Shown here: positions 1 through 10,500 of the stretch, piece after piece
Layout of the letters: each line of letters opens with the position of its first letter
How positions within the stretch are numbered: position 1 is the stretch's first letter
DNA from: Thermoproteota archaeon
GTDB lineage: Archaea; Thermoproteota; Thermoprotei_A; Sulfolobales; Desulfurococcaceae
Direction: 5' to 3'
NCBI GenBank assembly: GCA_030550615.1
Contig: JAUQPA010000003.1
Location: 1-64,000, forward strand
DNA: 64,000 bases
Notes under the pieces: generated by a model
Seen by the model: the letters and a program-made list of their open reading frames with translations, nothing else
The model's database searches: none
What the model was told of the DNA's origin: nothing
Program-made: the position numbers and the translations under genes

Positions 1-29
1 AGAAATATGGATGCTTCATATTTGAATCA

Positions 30-335
30 TTGGAGCTGGAGAAAGTAAGGGACTTAGTAATAAAAGCGGAAATAACTAAGCTCGTTGAGCTGAAGCCTAT
101 TGACGAGAGGTATCCATATATTTTTGCCATGGTCGCATCGAGGAAGGGAATAGATAAAGAATGCATGGGAATAGTGGAATCTATGCTCGCTAAAGGAGAA
201 ATAACGCAAAACGACTACAAGAGATATAAGCGCGAGTTATTAGATCAATGTATGATGAGTTTAGAGAGGGAAAGAGTTAAGGAGATCATATCAGCCATCG
301 AGAACTATTTGTTAAAAATAAAACCAAGTAGTTAA
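30..335 (+). CDS. hypothetical protein, charged helical
   Basis: ORF track; no recognised motif. Confidence 0.5.
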   Translation: MELEKVRDLVIKAEITKLVELKPIDERYPYIFAMVASRKGIDKECMGIVESMLAKGEITQNDYKRYKRELLDQCMMSLERERVKEIISAIENYLLKIKPSS

Positions 336-392
336 TAAAGCCAAGCTGATTATTAACAGTTGTTAATATGTCAGTGTAGCGGGGATTCAAAT

Positions 393-938
393 ATGCCTAA
401 TAGATGCTTGATCATAGCAAGGTTTCAGCCACTACACCTAGGTCACTTATATGTAATAGAATATTGCTTATCTAAATTCGATGAAGTAATAATCGTAGTG
501 GGCATGGCTAGTCAGAGTCATACACCAGAAAATCCATTTACAGCGGGAGAAAGAGTGGAGATGATTAGGAGAAGCCTTAAATGGAAAAACGTTGATCTAT
601 CGCGAGTTATAACCATAACGCTGCCGACGCTAGAAGTAAGTAGAGTTGCTGTTCACTATGTTAAGCTATACAGTCCACCCTTCGAAGCAGTTGTTACATT
701 AAATCCCATTATCAAAACTATATTCATTGAAGAAGGCTACAGGGTTCTAGAACCCCCAGTGTTAAACCGTGAATTATATAGGGGTTCATACATAAGAAAA
801 CTTATGAGCGAAGGAGACGATAAATGGAGAGGCCTTGTTCCCCCACCCGTGGCGGATCTAATAGATGAAATTAAAGGTGTTGAGAGAGTTAAAATGCTGT
901 ACAAAGAAAAAGTTCCTGGATACTACGTTACTGCTTAA
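393..938 (+). CDS. nicotinamide-nucleotide adenylyltransferase
   Basis: Nucleotidyltransferase motif ARFQPLHLGHLYVIEYCL; likely start ATG at 393 (track ORF starts at 360). Confidence 0.85.
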   Translation: MPNRCLIIARFQPLHLGHLYVIEYCLSKFDEVIIVVGMASQSHTPENPFTAGERVEMIRRSLKWKNVDLSRVITITLPTLEVSRVAVHYVKLYSPPFEAVVTLNPIIKTIFIEEGYRVLEPPVLNRELYRGSYIRKLMSEGDDKWRGLVPPPVADLIDEIKGVERVKMLYKEKVPGYYVTA

Positions 939-948
939 GGTAATAAAG

Positions 949-1644
949 ATGGCAGGGTACACTGAACTTCCTGTGTTTAAGTGCGAGATGTGCGGTTTAT
1001 GTTGTAAAATGTCGCCAATATCTCTTCTCCCACACGAAGTAGTTGTCTTGGAATGGTTAGCAAACAAGATGAATGTAAAACTCGAGTATGCTCATGGATA
1101 CATAGTTTATGATGCTTTAAGCGGCGTGAATTTGGCTTTTAGCTATGTTATGCAGCTCAACAATGGGCAATGCCCGTTTCTCGAGGGTAATAAATGTAGA
1201 GTTCACAATATTTATAAACCATATATCTGCAGAAGTTTTCCCTATATACCAAAGCATGTTAAATACCATATAGACGATGTGAATAAATACGTAATGGCTA
1301 CAACCGAGTATGGTTTAAGCCTTGCATGTAATGTTGTTAAGAAACACAAGGAAATACTGGAGAAATACTGGTTCAGAAATAATGAATCTCCCGATAAGAT
1401 ACTACAACATTATTTCAAGGAAGGATACCTGGCGGCAATTGAAGGTGATAACATAAGATCACTTTTGTTGACTTTACTATCAAAACTGTGGAGGGATGGA
1501 TTAGCTGATATCCGCCAGGCAAATCACAATGCTCCAGTTGTTAATTTATACGAGTACTTAAGGAGATTTTACCCAGATCTACCAAATATACTTGGAATAG
1601 ATAAAATTACTCATAGGGTAAGAGCTTGTCTCAAAACCTATTAG
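949..1644 (+). CDS. YkgJ-type cysteine-cluster (Zn/Fe-chelating) protein
   Basis: FKCEMCGLCCKMSPISLLPHEV and CPFLEGNKCRVHNIYKPYICRSFPY; likely start ATG at 949 (track ORF starts at 865). Confidence 0.75.
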   Translation: MAGYTELPVFKCEMCGLCCKMSPISLLPHEVVVLEWLANKMNVKLEYAHGYIVYDALSGVNLAFSYVMQLNNGQCPFLEGNKCRVHNIYKPYICRSFPYIPKHVKYHIDDVNKYVMATTEYGLSLACNVVKKHKEILEKYWFRNNESPDKILQHYFKEGYLAAIEGDNIRSLLLTLLSKLWRDGLADIRQANHNAPVVNLYEYLRRFYPDLPNILGIDKITHRVRACLKTY

Positions 1645-2552
1645 AGTATGATAAGCTTTTCATGTTAAAAATGGAGTTGCTGAGAGTACTCAGCACAAAA
1701 GATAATGCTTTCATCCCCGAACTCGCGGGGGAACTCGGCATCACGGAATTGGAAGTCATTGATCTAATAAGGGAGCTTAGAGAAAACTACTTAATCACCC
1801 AGGAGAAAATGAGTATTTCCTGGGCTCCAGGCGATAACCCCGCCAAGATTAAACCATGGGGATGGAACTACGTTTATAAACAAATAGTTGGTTCAACTAT
1901 GGTGTCTGCGAAACATTACGCTCCATGGACGATCATTATAGCGGAGCACCAGACAAAAAGCTATGGTAGACACGGTAAACGATGGATAAGTAATATTGGG
2001 GGACTATGGATGACGATGAAACTTGAAGTCGAGCCACGTGCCGCTCAAATGCTACCAGTAACTATTCCAGTATTGTTGTGTAATTATTTAAAGGATAGAT
2101 TAGGTGTTAAAGCTGGAATAAAGTGGCCTAATGACATAGTTGTTAATGAGAAAAAACTAGCTGGTTTCCTAATAGAAGGTGAGGTTTTATTAAGCAAGGT
2201 AATAGTGTATTTGGGTATAGGCATTAACGTAAATAACCACATTCCAATCGAAGTAGCCACAAGTCTAAAAAGTATTCTCGGTAGACTAATACCTAGGAAC
2301 AGTATAATAGCATACATCGCAGGTCGAGTGGGTAGAATTGAAGATTATGTCAAGGAATATAATCGTTTGCAAATGCAATACTTGGATCTACTTGAAACTC
2401 TTGGAAGAAAAGTAAAGATTTACACCAAAAGCGGAGAATACATAGGAATAGCTAGAAATGTAACTGAAACAGGAGATATCGTTATAGAAACACCAACGGG
2501 TTCATTGAGATTCAACAGCGGCGAGGTAATTGAACTAAGGCATGTAGATTAA
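1626..2552 (+). CDS. birA: biotin--[acetyl-CoA-carboxylase] ligase, BirA-like with N-terminal wHTH
   Basis: N-terminal winged-helix-like segment; KSYGRHGKRWISNIGGLWMTM and GIKWPNDIVVNEKKLAGFLIE biotin-ligase motifs. Confidence 0.85.
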   Translation: MSQNLLEYDKLFMLKMELLRVLSTKDNAFIPELAGELGITELEVIDLIRELRENYLITQEKMSISWAPGDNPAKIKPWGWNYVYKQIVGSTMVSAKHYAPWTIIIAEHQTKSYGRHGKRWISNIGGLWMTMKLEVEPRAAQMLPVTIPVLLCNYLKDRLGVKAGIKWPNDIVVNEKKLAGFLIEGEVLLSKVIVYLGIGINVNNHIPIEVATSLKSILGRLIPRNSIIAYIAGRVGRIEDYVKEYNRLQMQYLDLLETLGRKVKIYTKSGEYIGIARNVTETGDIVIETPTGSLRFNSGEVIELRHVD

Positions 2553-2571
2553 TCCAAGCACGATCTGAGCT

Positions 2572-4869
2572 GTGAGTCTGTTGTTTAGAATATACAAGGA
2601 TTGGTTGACCATAGAACTTGACGAATACTTGGAAAAAAGATACCCCGATTCGAATACGCGTGTTATCTATGAAAAAATAGAGGAAACGAGTGAACCAGAG
2701 CACGGTCCAAGTATATATGAAGTAGATTTTCCAGGGGAATTGATTAAAGTTCTCGAGAAAAGAAATATTCGGAGATTATATAAGTTTCAATACGAAGCTT
2801 ACAGAGAGATCTTAAGTGGTAATAATGTAATAATCGTGGCTGGCACTGGTACCGGGAAAACGGAGGCATTCTTTATTCCAATAGCTAAGAAAATACTAAC
2901 CAATACAAAGCAAAATCCTCAGGTACTGGTATTTTATCCTACAAAGGCTTTGGCGAGAGATCAGGTTAAAAGATTCATAGAGTACAGTATATACGGTAGA
3001 CTGGGTGTTAACGTATATGATGGAGATACACCAGCGAATTTAAGGAAAAGAATAGCGATGAATCCTCCGCCCATTATAGTATCCAACCCGGATATGCTAC
3101 ATATGGGATTGATTTACAGTCCATACATAAGGAGGTTCGTTGAATCAGCTGAAACCATGATATTTGATGAACTTCATGTTTATGAAGGAGTATTAGGAGC
3201 GCACATCCATCACTTAGTTCACAGAATTAAGCTAACGAGAAACAGGAAAACTCAGTTTGTAGCATCTTCGGCAACTATTGGAAATCCAAAAGAATTCGCA
3301 GAGAGCTTATTTGAGGAAGATTTTAAAGAAATACGAGGAAGCTTAGCTAGGAAAGGATTAATTGTACATATATTAGTTTCATCTGGATATATGAGCAGAT
3401 GGAGCACTGTCTCGGCAATTGCTAAATTTCTCGTAGATAATGATTTGAGATTCATTATTTTCGTTGATAGTCAGCAAATGGCGGAGATCTTAGCGAACAT
3501 CATCGAGTCACGATATAATGTTGATATCGCCGTACACAGAGCTGGCTTACCAATCGAAGTTAGAAGAGATATTGAAAATAAACTACGTGAAGGCAAAATT
3601 ACCGGAGTCGTAGCCACTCCAACGCTCGAGCTTGGTATAGATATAGGTGCTTTGGATGCCGTAGTACTAGGTAATCTACCTCCTTCATATGCTAAGTACC
3701 TGCAAAGAAGTGGAAGAGCTGGGAGAAGAAAGAAAGGGTATGTAATAACGGTTCTCGGCGAAGAACCCATAGACGAATACTATGCAAGAAACCCCGGTCA
3801 ATTTTTTAATCAGAAACTAACACCAAGTGTTATAGAGCCGTTAAACGAGGAAATCATAAAACTACATTTTGCTTCATACATGCTTCAAGTAGGCAAGCTT
3901 CATGAGAGTAAAATACCGTATGAATGGAAAACAGTATTAGATGATCTCCTGGCGGAGAGGATCATCAAAAAGATTGGCCCATATATATCCGTGAACTACA
4001 TCAATGGAAGAAGATATGTAACGATGAAAGGAGGCATCAGAACTCAAGGCGATCTAGTTGAAATCATAGATGCAAATAGCGACCGAGTTATAGCATTAAG
4101 AGAACTACCCGAGGCAGTTCTTGAATTATACCCGGGGGCCATATACTTTTGTGCTAAGAAACCTTATGAAGTGATAGAACTGAACATGTCAGATAGAAAA
4201 GCATATGTTAAGGAAGTAGTAGAGGAGCAAAAGTTTTACACGAAACCACTGTATGAAGTAGATGTTGTGGACTTCGATATTATCTCTGAAAGAGAGAGCG
4301 ATCTAAATTTCAAAACATCATATGCCAAGGTATTAGTTAAAATAAGCGTTAATGGATTCATTGTAAAGGACATATATGCTGGTAAAATTTACTCGACGAG
4401 GAGTTTTCTTGAACCAGTAGTATACGAATACGTTACTAAAGCATTACTGATAAAACTACCTATACTCGAGGAGTACGATGAGCACGATTTCGCTGAAGCG
4501 TTCCATGCACTAGAACATGCTTTAATAGAAGCTTCACGTATAACATGTGGAGCAGGAGTTACTGATTTAGGTGGTATTAGTTACCCGAGCGGCGATATAG
4601 TTATATATGATGCCGCAGTAGGGGGTTCAGGTATTTCAAAACTTCTATATTCAAAGCTCGAAGAAACAATGAATATAGCATATGATCTTATGGCTAAATG
4701 TGATTGCATCGATGGATGCCCCAAATGCATATTCTCTCCATATTGTGGTAACAATAATAAAGTTTTGTCGAAGAAGAAAGCACTGCGTTACCTTGATTTC
4801 TTGTACTCGAGGAAAATCAGACCTGGGATCAAACCACTAGAAGAAAAATACGGAAAACCTCTCGTGTAA
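2572..4869 (+). CDS. DEAD/DEAH-box helicase with C-terminal Cys cluster (DUF1998/Hrq1-MrfA-like)
   Basis: AGTGTGKTE, DELHVYEG, SSATIGNP, QRSGRAGRR motifs; C-terminal CDCIDGCPKCIFSPYCGNNNK. Confidence 0.85.
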   Translation: MSLLFRIYKDWLTIELDEYLEKRYPDSNTRVIYEKIEETSEPEHGPSIYEVDFPGELIKVLEKRNIRRLYKFQYEAYREILSGNNVIIVAGTGTGKTEAFFIPIAKKILTNTKQNPQVLVFYPTKALARDQVKRFIEYSIYGRLGVNVYDGDTPANLRKRIAMNPPPIIVSNPDMLHMGLIYSPYIRRFVESAETMIFDELHVYEGVLGAHIHHLVHRIKLTRNRKTQFVASSATIGNPKEFAESLFEEDFKEIRGSLARKGLIVHILVSSGYMSRWSTVSAIAKFLVDNDLRFIIFVDSQQMAEILANIIESRYNVDIAVHRAGLPIEVRRDIENKLREGKITGVVATPTLELGIDIGALDAVVLGNLPPSYAKYLQRSGRAGRRKKGYVITVLGEEPIDEYYARNPGQFFNQKLTPSVIEPLNEEIIKLHFASYMLQVGKLHESKIPYEWKTVLDDLLAERIIKKIGPYISVNYINGRRYVTMKGGIRTQGDLVEIIDANSDRVIALRELPEAVLELYPGAIYFCAKKPYEVIELNMSDRKAYVKEVVEEQKFYTKPLYEVDVVDFDIISERESDLNFKTSYAKVLVKISVNGFIVKDIYAGKIYSTRSFLEPVVYEYVTKALLIKLPILEEYDEHDFAEAFHALEHALIEASRITCGAGVTDLGGISYPSGDIVIYDAAVGGSGISKLLYSKLEETMNIAYDLMAKCDCIDGCPKCIFSPYCGNNNKVLSKKKALRYLDFLYSRKIRPGIKPLEEKYGKPLV

Positions 4870-4954
4870 TTCAAGCTAGAGCATTGTAGTTTACCTTAAA
4901 TATTAATGTAGAATAATATTAAATATTAATGTAGAATCTTACTGGAGATATATT

Positions 4955-5929
4955 ATGGAATCAAAGCAACAAGTTCTAGTAACTGGAGGAGCGGGGTTCA
5001 TTGGCAGCCATTTGGTTGATAAACTAGTGGAAAATAATTACATGGTAATAGTCATTGATAATTTAAGCTCAGGCTCGATCGAAAACATTAAACATCATTT
5101 AGAAAAAGGCTCAGTGAAATTTGTTCACGGAGACCTCAAAAACAAGGATTTCATATTGAAAGCTGTTGAAAACGTTGAAACAGTATTTCACCTAGCTGCC
5201 AACCCGGAGGTTAGAGTAAGCACAACTAATCCCGAGGTACATTTCAATGAAAATATTGTTGCAACTTTCAATTTACTTGAAGCAATGAGGTTAAAGGATA
5301 TTAATACATTAGTATTTGCATCATCAAGCTCGGTCTACGGAGAACCAGAGAAAATACCCGTAAGCGAAAATGCACCAATACAACCAGTCTCGGTTTACGG
5401 TGCTAGTAAAGCTGCATGTGAAAACCTAATACATGCTTATAGTAAACTATACGGTTTAAACGCCATAGTGTTAAGATACGCTAACATAATTGGACCCAGG
5501 CTCCGCCATGGAATTCTATATGATTTATTAATTAAGTTATCTAAGAACAGAAGTGTTCTAGAAGTGTTAGGAGACGGAACACAAACCAGAAGTTATCTAC
5601 ATGTAAAAGACGCTGTTGAAGCAACTTTACTAACATGGAGAACCGCGAAAAAAGGATTCAACGTATATAACGTCGGGAACCGCGATTGGATCACAGTAAA
5701 GGACATAGTTGATAATCTAATGGAGATCACGGGCTTGAAAAACACAACGAAAATAGTATACAAACCCATCTTACATGGGGTAGGGTGGCCTGGGGACGTG
5801 AAAAGAATAGCTCTTGATATTTCTAAACTAATTCAACTAGGATGGAGTCCATCAATGAACTCGCGTGAAGCAGTAGTGGAAACAATTAGATCTTTAATCA
5901 ACGAACTGAATTTCACACCTAACTCGTGA
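4955..5929 (+). CDS. NAD-dependent nucleotide-sugar epimerase/dehydratase (GalE-like)
   Basis: VTGGAGFIGSHLVDKLV Rossmann motif, YGASK catalytic motif. Confidence 0.85.
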   Translation: MESKQQVLVTGGAGFIGSHLVDKLVENNYMVIVIDNLSSGSIENIKHHLEKGSVKFVHGDLKNKDFILKAVENVETVFHLAANPEVRVSTTNPEVHFNENIVATFNLLEAMRLKDINTLVFASSSSVYGEPEKIPVSENAPIQPVSVYGASKAACENLIHAYSKLYGLNAIVLRYANIIGPRLRHGILYDLLIKLSKNRSVLEVLGDGTQTRSYLHVKDAVEATLLTWRTAKKGFNVYNVGNRDWITVKDIVDNLMEITGLKNTTKIVYKPILHGVGWPGDVKRIALDISKLIQLGWSPSMNSREAVVETIRSLINELNFTPNS

Positions 5930-5984
5930 AAAACAAATATATAGAACACCACATTAATTAAAACTAAGTTAGGTCGGTGATTAC

Positions 5985-6734
5985 TTGTCTATTGATGTTA
6001 AAGCATTAATATTAGCTGGTGGTGCAGGTACAAGGTTTCATCCCTATACCGAGATTATTCCTAAACCAATGATACCAATTGGAAGAAGAGAGAAACCTGT
6101 TTTGGAAATAATTGTAAAATGGTTGAGAAAATTCGGCATAAAGGAGTTTATTTTCCTAGTTGACTACAAATGGAGGTATATATATAATTATTTCGAGAAT
6201 GGATCGAGATTCAATGTAAAAATAAGCTATTCACTTGACGAAAACACCGGGTATAGGAATACAGGTGGGGCTATACTCAAAGCTTACAGGAGTAAGTTAA
6301 TCAGTTCACGGGGATTAGTATGGTATGGTGATATAATTGCGCCATTGAATGTCAGAGAGCTATTGGATTACCATGAGGATAAAAAAGCTGATCTCACGTT
6401 GGTTGTAACAAGCAGATATAGGGTTCCCGTTGGGGTAGTGAACATTGGTGAAGATAATAAAATAGTGTGCATGTTTGAAAAACCCGAGTTAAATATATCG
6501 GCAACCGTAGGCATTGGCGTGATTGAACAAAAAGTTTTTGATCAAAAGTTAGAGGAGTATTTAGGAAGAGATTTTGATTTCATGGGTGATTTGGTTCCAT
6601 GGCTTATCAATAGAGGGTACAGAGTTTACGCGTACTTATACAACGGCATATGGTTTGATGTAGGGAGCTTAGAAAGATATAAAAAACTCGAAAACGAGGA
6701 TTTATCGATATTCGATGAGATTCTAGATCAATGA
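5985..6734 (+). CDS. sugar-phosphate nucleotidyltransferase
   Basis: LILAGGAGTRFHPYTEIIPKPMIPIG motif. Confidence 0.85.
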   Translation: MSIDVKALILAGGAGTRFHPYTEIIPKPMIPIGRREKPVLEIIVKWLRKFGIKEFIFLVDYKWRYIYNYFENGSRFNVKISYSLDENTGYRNTGGAILKAYRSKLISSRGLVWYGDIIAPLNVRELLDYHEDKKADLTLVVTSRYRVPVGVVNIGEDNKIVCMFEKPELNISATVGIGVIEQKVFDQKLEEYLGRDFDFMGDLVPWLINRGYRVYAYLYNGIWFDVGSLERYKKLENEDLSIFDEILDQ

Positions 6735-6738
6735 TTTT

Positions 6739-7404
6739 TCATGAACCGAAGGACCTGTCACCAGCGTCTCCTAGCCCTGGAACTATGTAGCCTTTACTAT
6801 TGATCTCGGGATCGATTGATATGACGTACATTCTAAGATCTATTCCGAGTTCATCCGAGGTTTTTCTCAGTTTTTCGATTGCGAGAGGAGTTGTTATAAC
6901 GGATGCTATATAGTATCTCTTGGCTTTACCGTATTTGGTTAGTTCCCTGAGAACCTTAATGAGCGTTGAACCTGTTGCAACCATTACATCACTAATTATT
7001 ACAATATTGTCTTCACTTATCTTAGGTATTTTAACATATGATACATCTATGTCGAATTCCCAATCATGCATACCTTTCTCTTCCACTCTTCTAGCTGCTA
7101 CAACTCCCTGCTTTGCGTTGTAAAAGATCTTTATTAAGCCCTCAGTTAAGGGCCATGCTGCACGGAGAACTGTTATTATTATAGTGTTGTCTAAGTCCTT
7201 TATTCTTAAGCCTCTGACTTTAACGTTAAGCGGGGTTTCAACTTCATACTCCTCTGTATCGTAGTCTTCGACTATTTCGAGCCCCAGTATTCTTCCAAGT
7301 CTTACTAGGCCTTTTCTAAAGTCTATTTGTGATGTTGATTTATTCCTAAGGGTTGTTAGTATTCCATGAGCATATTTCCTGTTAACAACGTTGAGTTTAA
7401 ACAT
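6739..7404 (-). CDS. upp: uracil phosphoribosyltransferase
   Basis: LRAAWPLTEGLIKIF and IISDVMVATGSTLIKVLREL PRPP-binding region. Confidence 0.85.
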   Translation of the reverse strand: MFKLNVVNRKYAHGILTTLRNKSTSQIDFRKGLVRLGRILGLEIVEDYDTEEYEVETPLNVKVRGLRIKDLDNTIIITVLRAAWPLTEGLIKIFYNAKQGVVAARRVEEKGMHDWEFDIDVSYVKIPKISEDNIVIISDVMVATGSTLIKVLRELTKYGKAKRYYIASVITTPLAIEKLRKTSDELGIDLRMYVISIDPEINSKGYIVPGLGDAGDRSFGS

Positions 7405-7591
7405 AAAGCCCTTTAGTAATTAATTAAAGCAAGTTATTAAAGACTTCCAGTATTTTAAACCCACAAGTACTTTTTGAAGGTTAATTTCATGACGCTGTGT
7501 TGTTGTATTATTAGTTAAGAAATTATTTTAAGGACATTAATGTTTAAATACCAAATTATTAAGTATATCGAGGATAGATTGAAAATTAGCG

Positions 7592-10500
7592 GTGGTTTGT
7601 ATAGAGATAGCCGCGAAATCGCGTGAAAGCTCATTAACTGATGCTTCTGAATCGAGAATACACGGAATATATAGATATTCGTGTATTAATTGCGGCGGAT
7701 CAACATCAGATCTAAGACTATTGTATAAGGCTCCCTGTGAAACCTGCTTACCTAATGAAAAATTCCATGAAATACTAGAAAAAACAGATGTTAGAAAACT
7801 ACCTAGGTATGAACGGTTTAAAATATATCTAGATCACTTAGTTAAACCCGGAGAATTAAACAAATTAATTCACGAAGAAATAGAACTAAAGAACTTCGAG
7901 AATTTCTTTGAAAAAGCCACCAAAGGTTTAAAAATGTGGAGTGCTCAGAAAACGTGGTCTCGAAGACTTCTCAGAAAAGAATCATTTAGCATTATAGCTC
8001 CAACTGGCACTGGTAAAACAGTTTTCTCGCTCATAGCAGCTCTTTATAGAGCTTTAAAAGTCAAAGAAGCAGGCAGGAAAGTCTACTTAGCTTTTCCAAC
8101 TACCCCCTTACTTCTGCAGGCTTGGAGGAAGTTAATTAAGTTCGCAGAGAACCTAGGCGTTAATGTATGCTCTCCCGAGAATTGGGGGAGAGAATGTCTC
8201 AGGGTAATATGTATACATGGAAGACTAAGTAAGAAGGAAAAAGCTTTTTACATAGAGAAGGTTAAAGCAGGGGAATTCGACATATTATTGAGCACTAGTG
8301 CATTTCTTCATAAGTATAGTGAATTCTTTCCAAGAAATACATATGACTTAATAATAATGGATGATGTTGACGCAATATTAAGAAGCGGGAGATCAATACG
8401 CAAGTTGTTGAGCATTTTAGGTTTAACGGAGGAGGAGATAGATAAAGGATTAGAATTAATTAAACTAAGATCGCGGCTGGGAGCTTCAAGGGAAAGCGAA
8501 GCAGAGAAACTCAGAATTCAGGTCGAGAAACTAGAAAAAGATATTGAAGAAGCAAGGAAGAAACTAGGGGACGTTACGTTAATAGTAAACAGTGCAACAG
8601 GTAAACCAAGAGGAATATACCCAAAGTTATTTAGAGTATTCTTAAATTTCGAGGCAGGAGCTAAGCCTGAAGCTATTAGGAACATTGTTGATGCATATAT
8701 TGTTCCAGGACAGGATCAGTTGATTGATGTCGCGGTGGAAATAGCGAAGAAACTTAGAGACGGACTACTAGTCTTTGTCCCCGTAGATAAAGGAATAGAA
8801 TTCGCTGAATACGTAGCTAGTAAACTGAGAGAAAACGGGTTGAGAGCTGAGGCTTTTCACGCGAAAAAACAGGTGAGTTTAATAGATAAATTTGCTCAAG
8901 GAGAAATAGATGTACTAGTTGGTGTAGCAACTTATTACGGCGTAATGGTTCGAGGCATAGATCTCCCCGAGCGCGTTAAATACGTTATGTTCATAGGTGT
9001 TCCTCGTCATAAATTCAGCAATAAAATGGAGACAATGTCGCCGATAGATCTATTGAGAATGCTTGCCGTTATTAGAGAAGTCCTTGAGGAAAAGGAGAAA
9101 GAAGAAGTAGATGTTCTCATAGGAAGAATTGCCAGGCGATTAAGAACCATGTCGCAGGGTGCTATGGCAGTTATACGTGTTAAATTCATTGAAGCTTTGC
9201 AAAAAGAAAACATAGTCGAAGAAACACCTTTGTTAAAAGATCTCATTAGGGCATTCGAAATCGTTAAAGAATATTTAAGTAAACCCGAAATAATCAGTAA
9301 GCTAAGTAAGCTAGGAGATGTAGGGATAATTAGTGAAAACGGAGAATTGTACATATTGCTACCTGACGTAGCAACATATATTCAGGCAAGTGGAAGATGC
9401 TCGAGATTGTATCCAGGAGGCATAACAAAGGGATTATCAATACTGGTGGTTGATGATGAAAGATTACTAAATGGCCTTGTTAAAAGACTACGCTGGATCT
9501 TCGAGGGTTTCAACGTAGTTAAATTCGAAGACCTGAATATTGATCAGCTGTTAAATGAAATTACAAGGGAGAGAGAGCTGGTAAAGAAGATACTATCAGG
9601 GGAAATTATCCCCGAAAAACAACTAGAACTAGTGAAAACAGCTTTACTAATAGTAGAATCACCCAATAAAGCGAGAACTATTGCAAACTTCTTTGGTAAG
9701 CCAAGTATTAGAATTATTGGTGACGGAGTTAAAGTTTATGAAGTAACGATAGGGAACTACATTCTAAACATAGTAGCAACCGGGGGACATGTGTATGATC
9801 TCGTAGTAGATCCAAACCCCGCTGAAGCCAAGCAGTTAGATATGCTTTACGGAATTATAGTTGAGAAATCCCATGATAAGTATTCATTGAAACCAATATA
9901 TACTGACTTAAAGAAATGTCCGCGGGGACATCAATTTACCGATGAAACTGATATCTGTCCAAAATGCGGCACTAAAATTCAATTCAATGCAAGAAAGCTT
10001 AGTATAATTAATGCCCTTAAGAAACTGGCTAGCGAAGTGGATGTGGTATTAATTGGAACAGACCCCGACTCTGAAGGCGAAAAAATAGCGTGGGATCTAA
10101 GGGTACTGCTTGAGCCCTACGCCGAGAGAATATTGAGAGTGGAGTTTCACGAGGTAACAAGGAGAGCAATTATGAATGCTATTTTTAATCCTCGTGACTT
10201 CATGGAGAAACTTGTTGAAGCTCAAATCGTTAGACGGGTTGAAGATAGATTATTGGGATTCTCGTTATCCGGATTTGTGCAAAGATACGCTTGGCCAGTC
10301 TACTGCCTTGGGTATTTATATGGTAAAAGCAAAATAAACGATAAAGACTCTAGTAGCATTACCACTTGTTGTAGACCTAACAGAAACCTAAGTGCCGGAA
10401 GAGTCCAAACACCTGTTTTAGGCTACATCATAGAGGAATATAATAAATCAAAAAGCATTGAATACTCGAAATACATAGTTGTCCTAGAGTTGGAGAAAGG

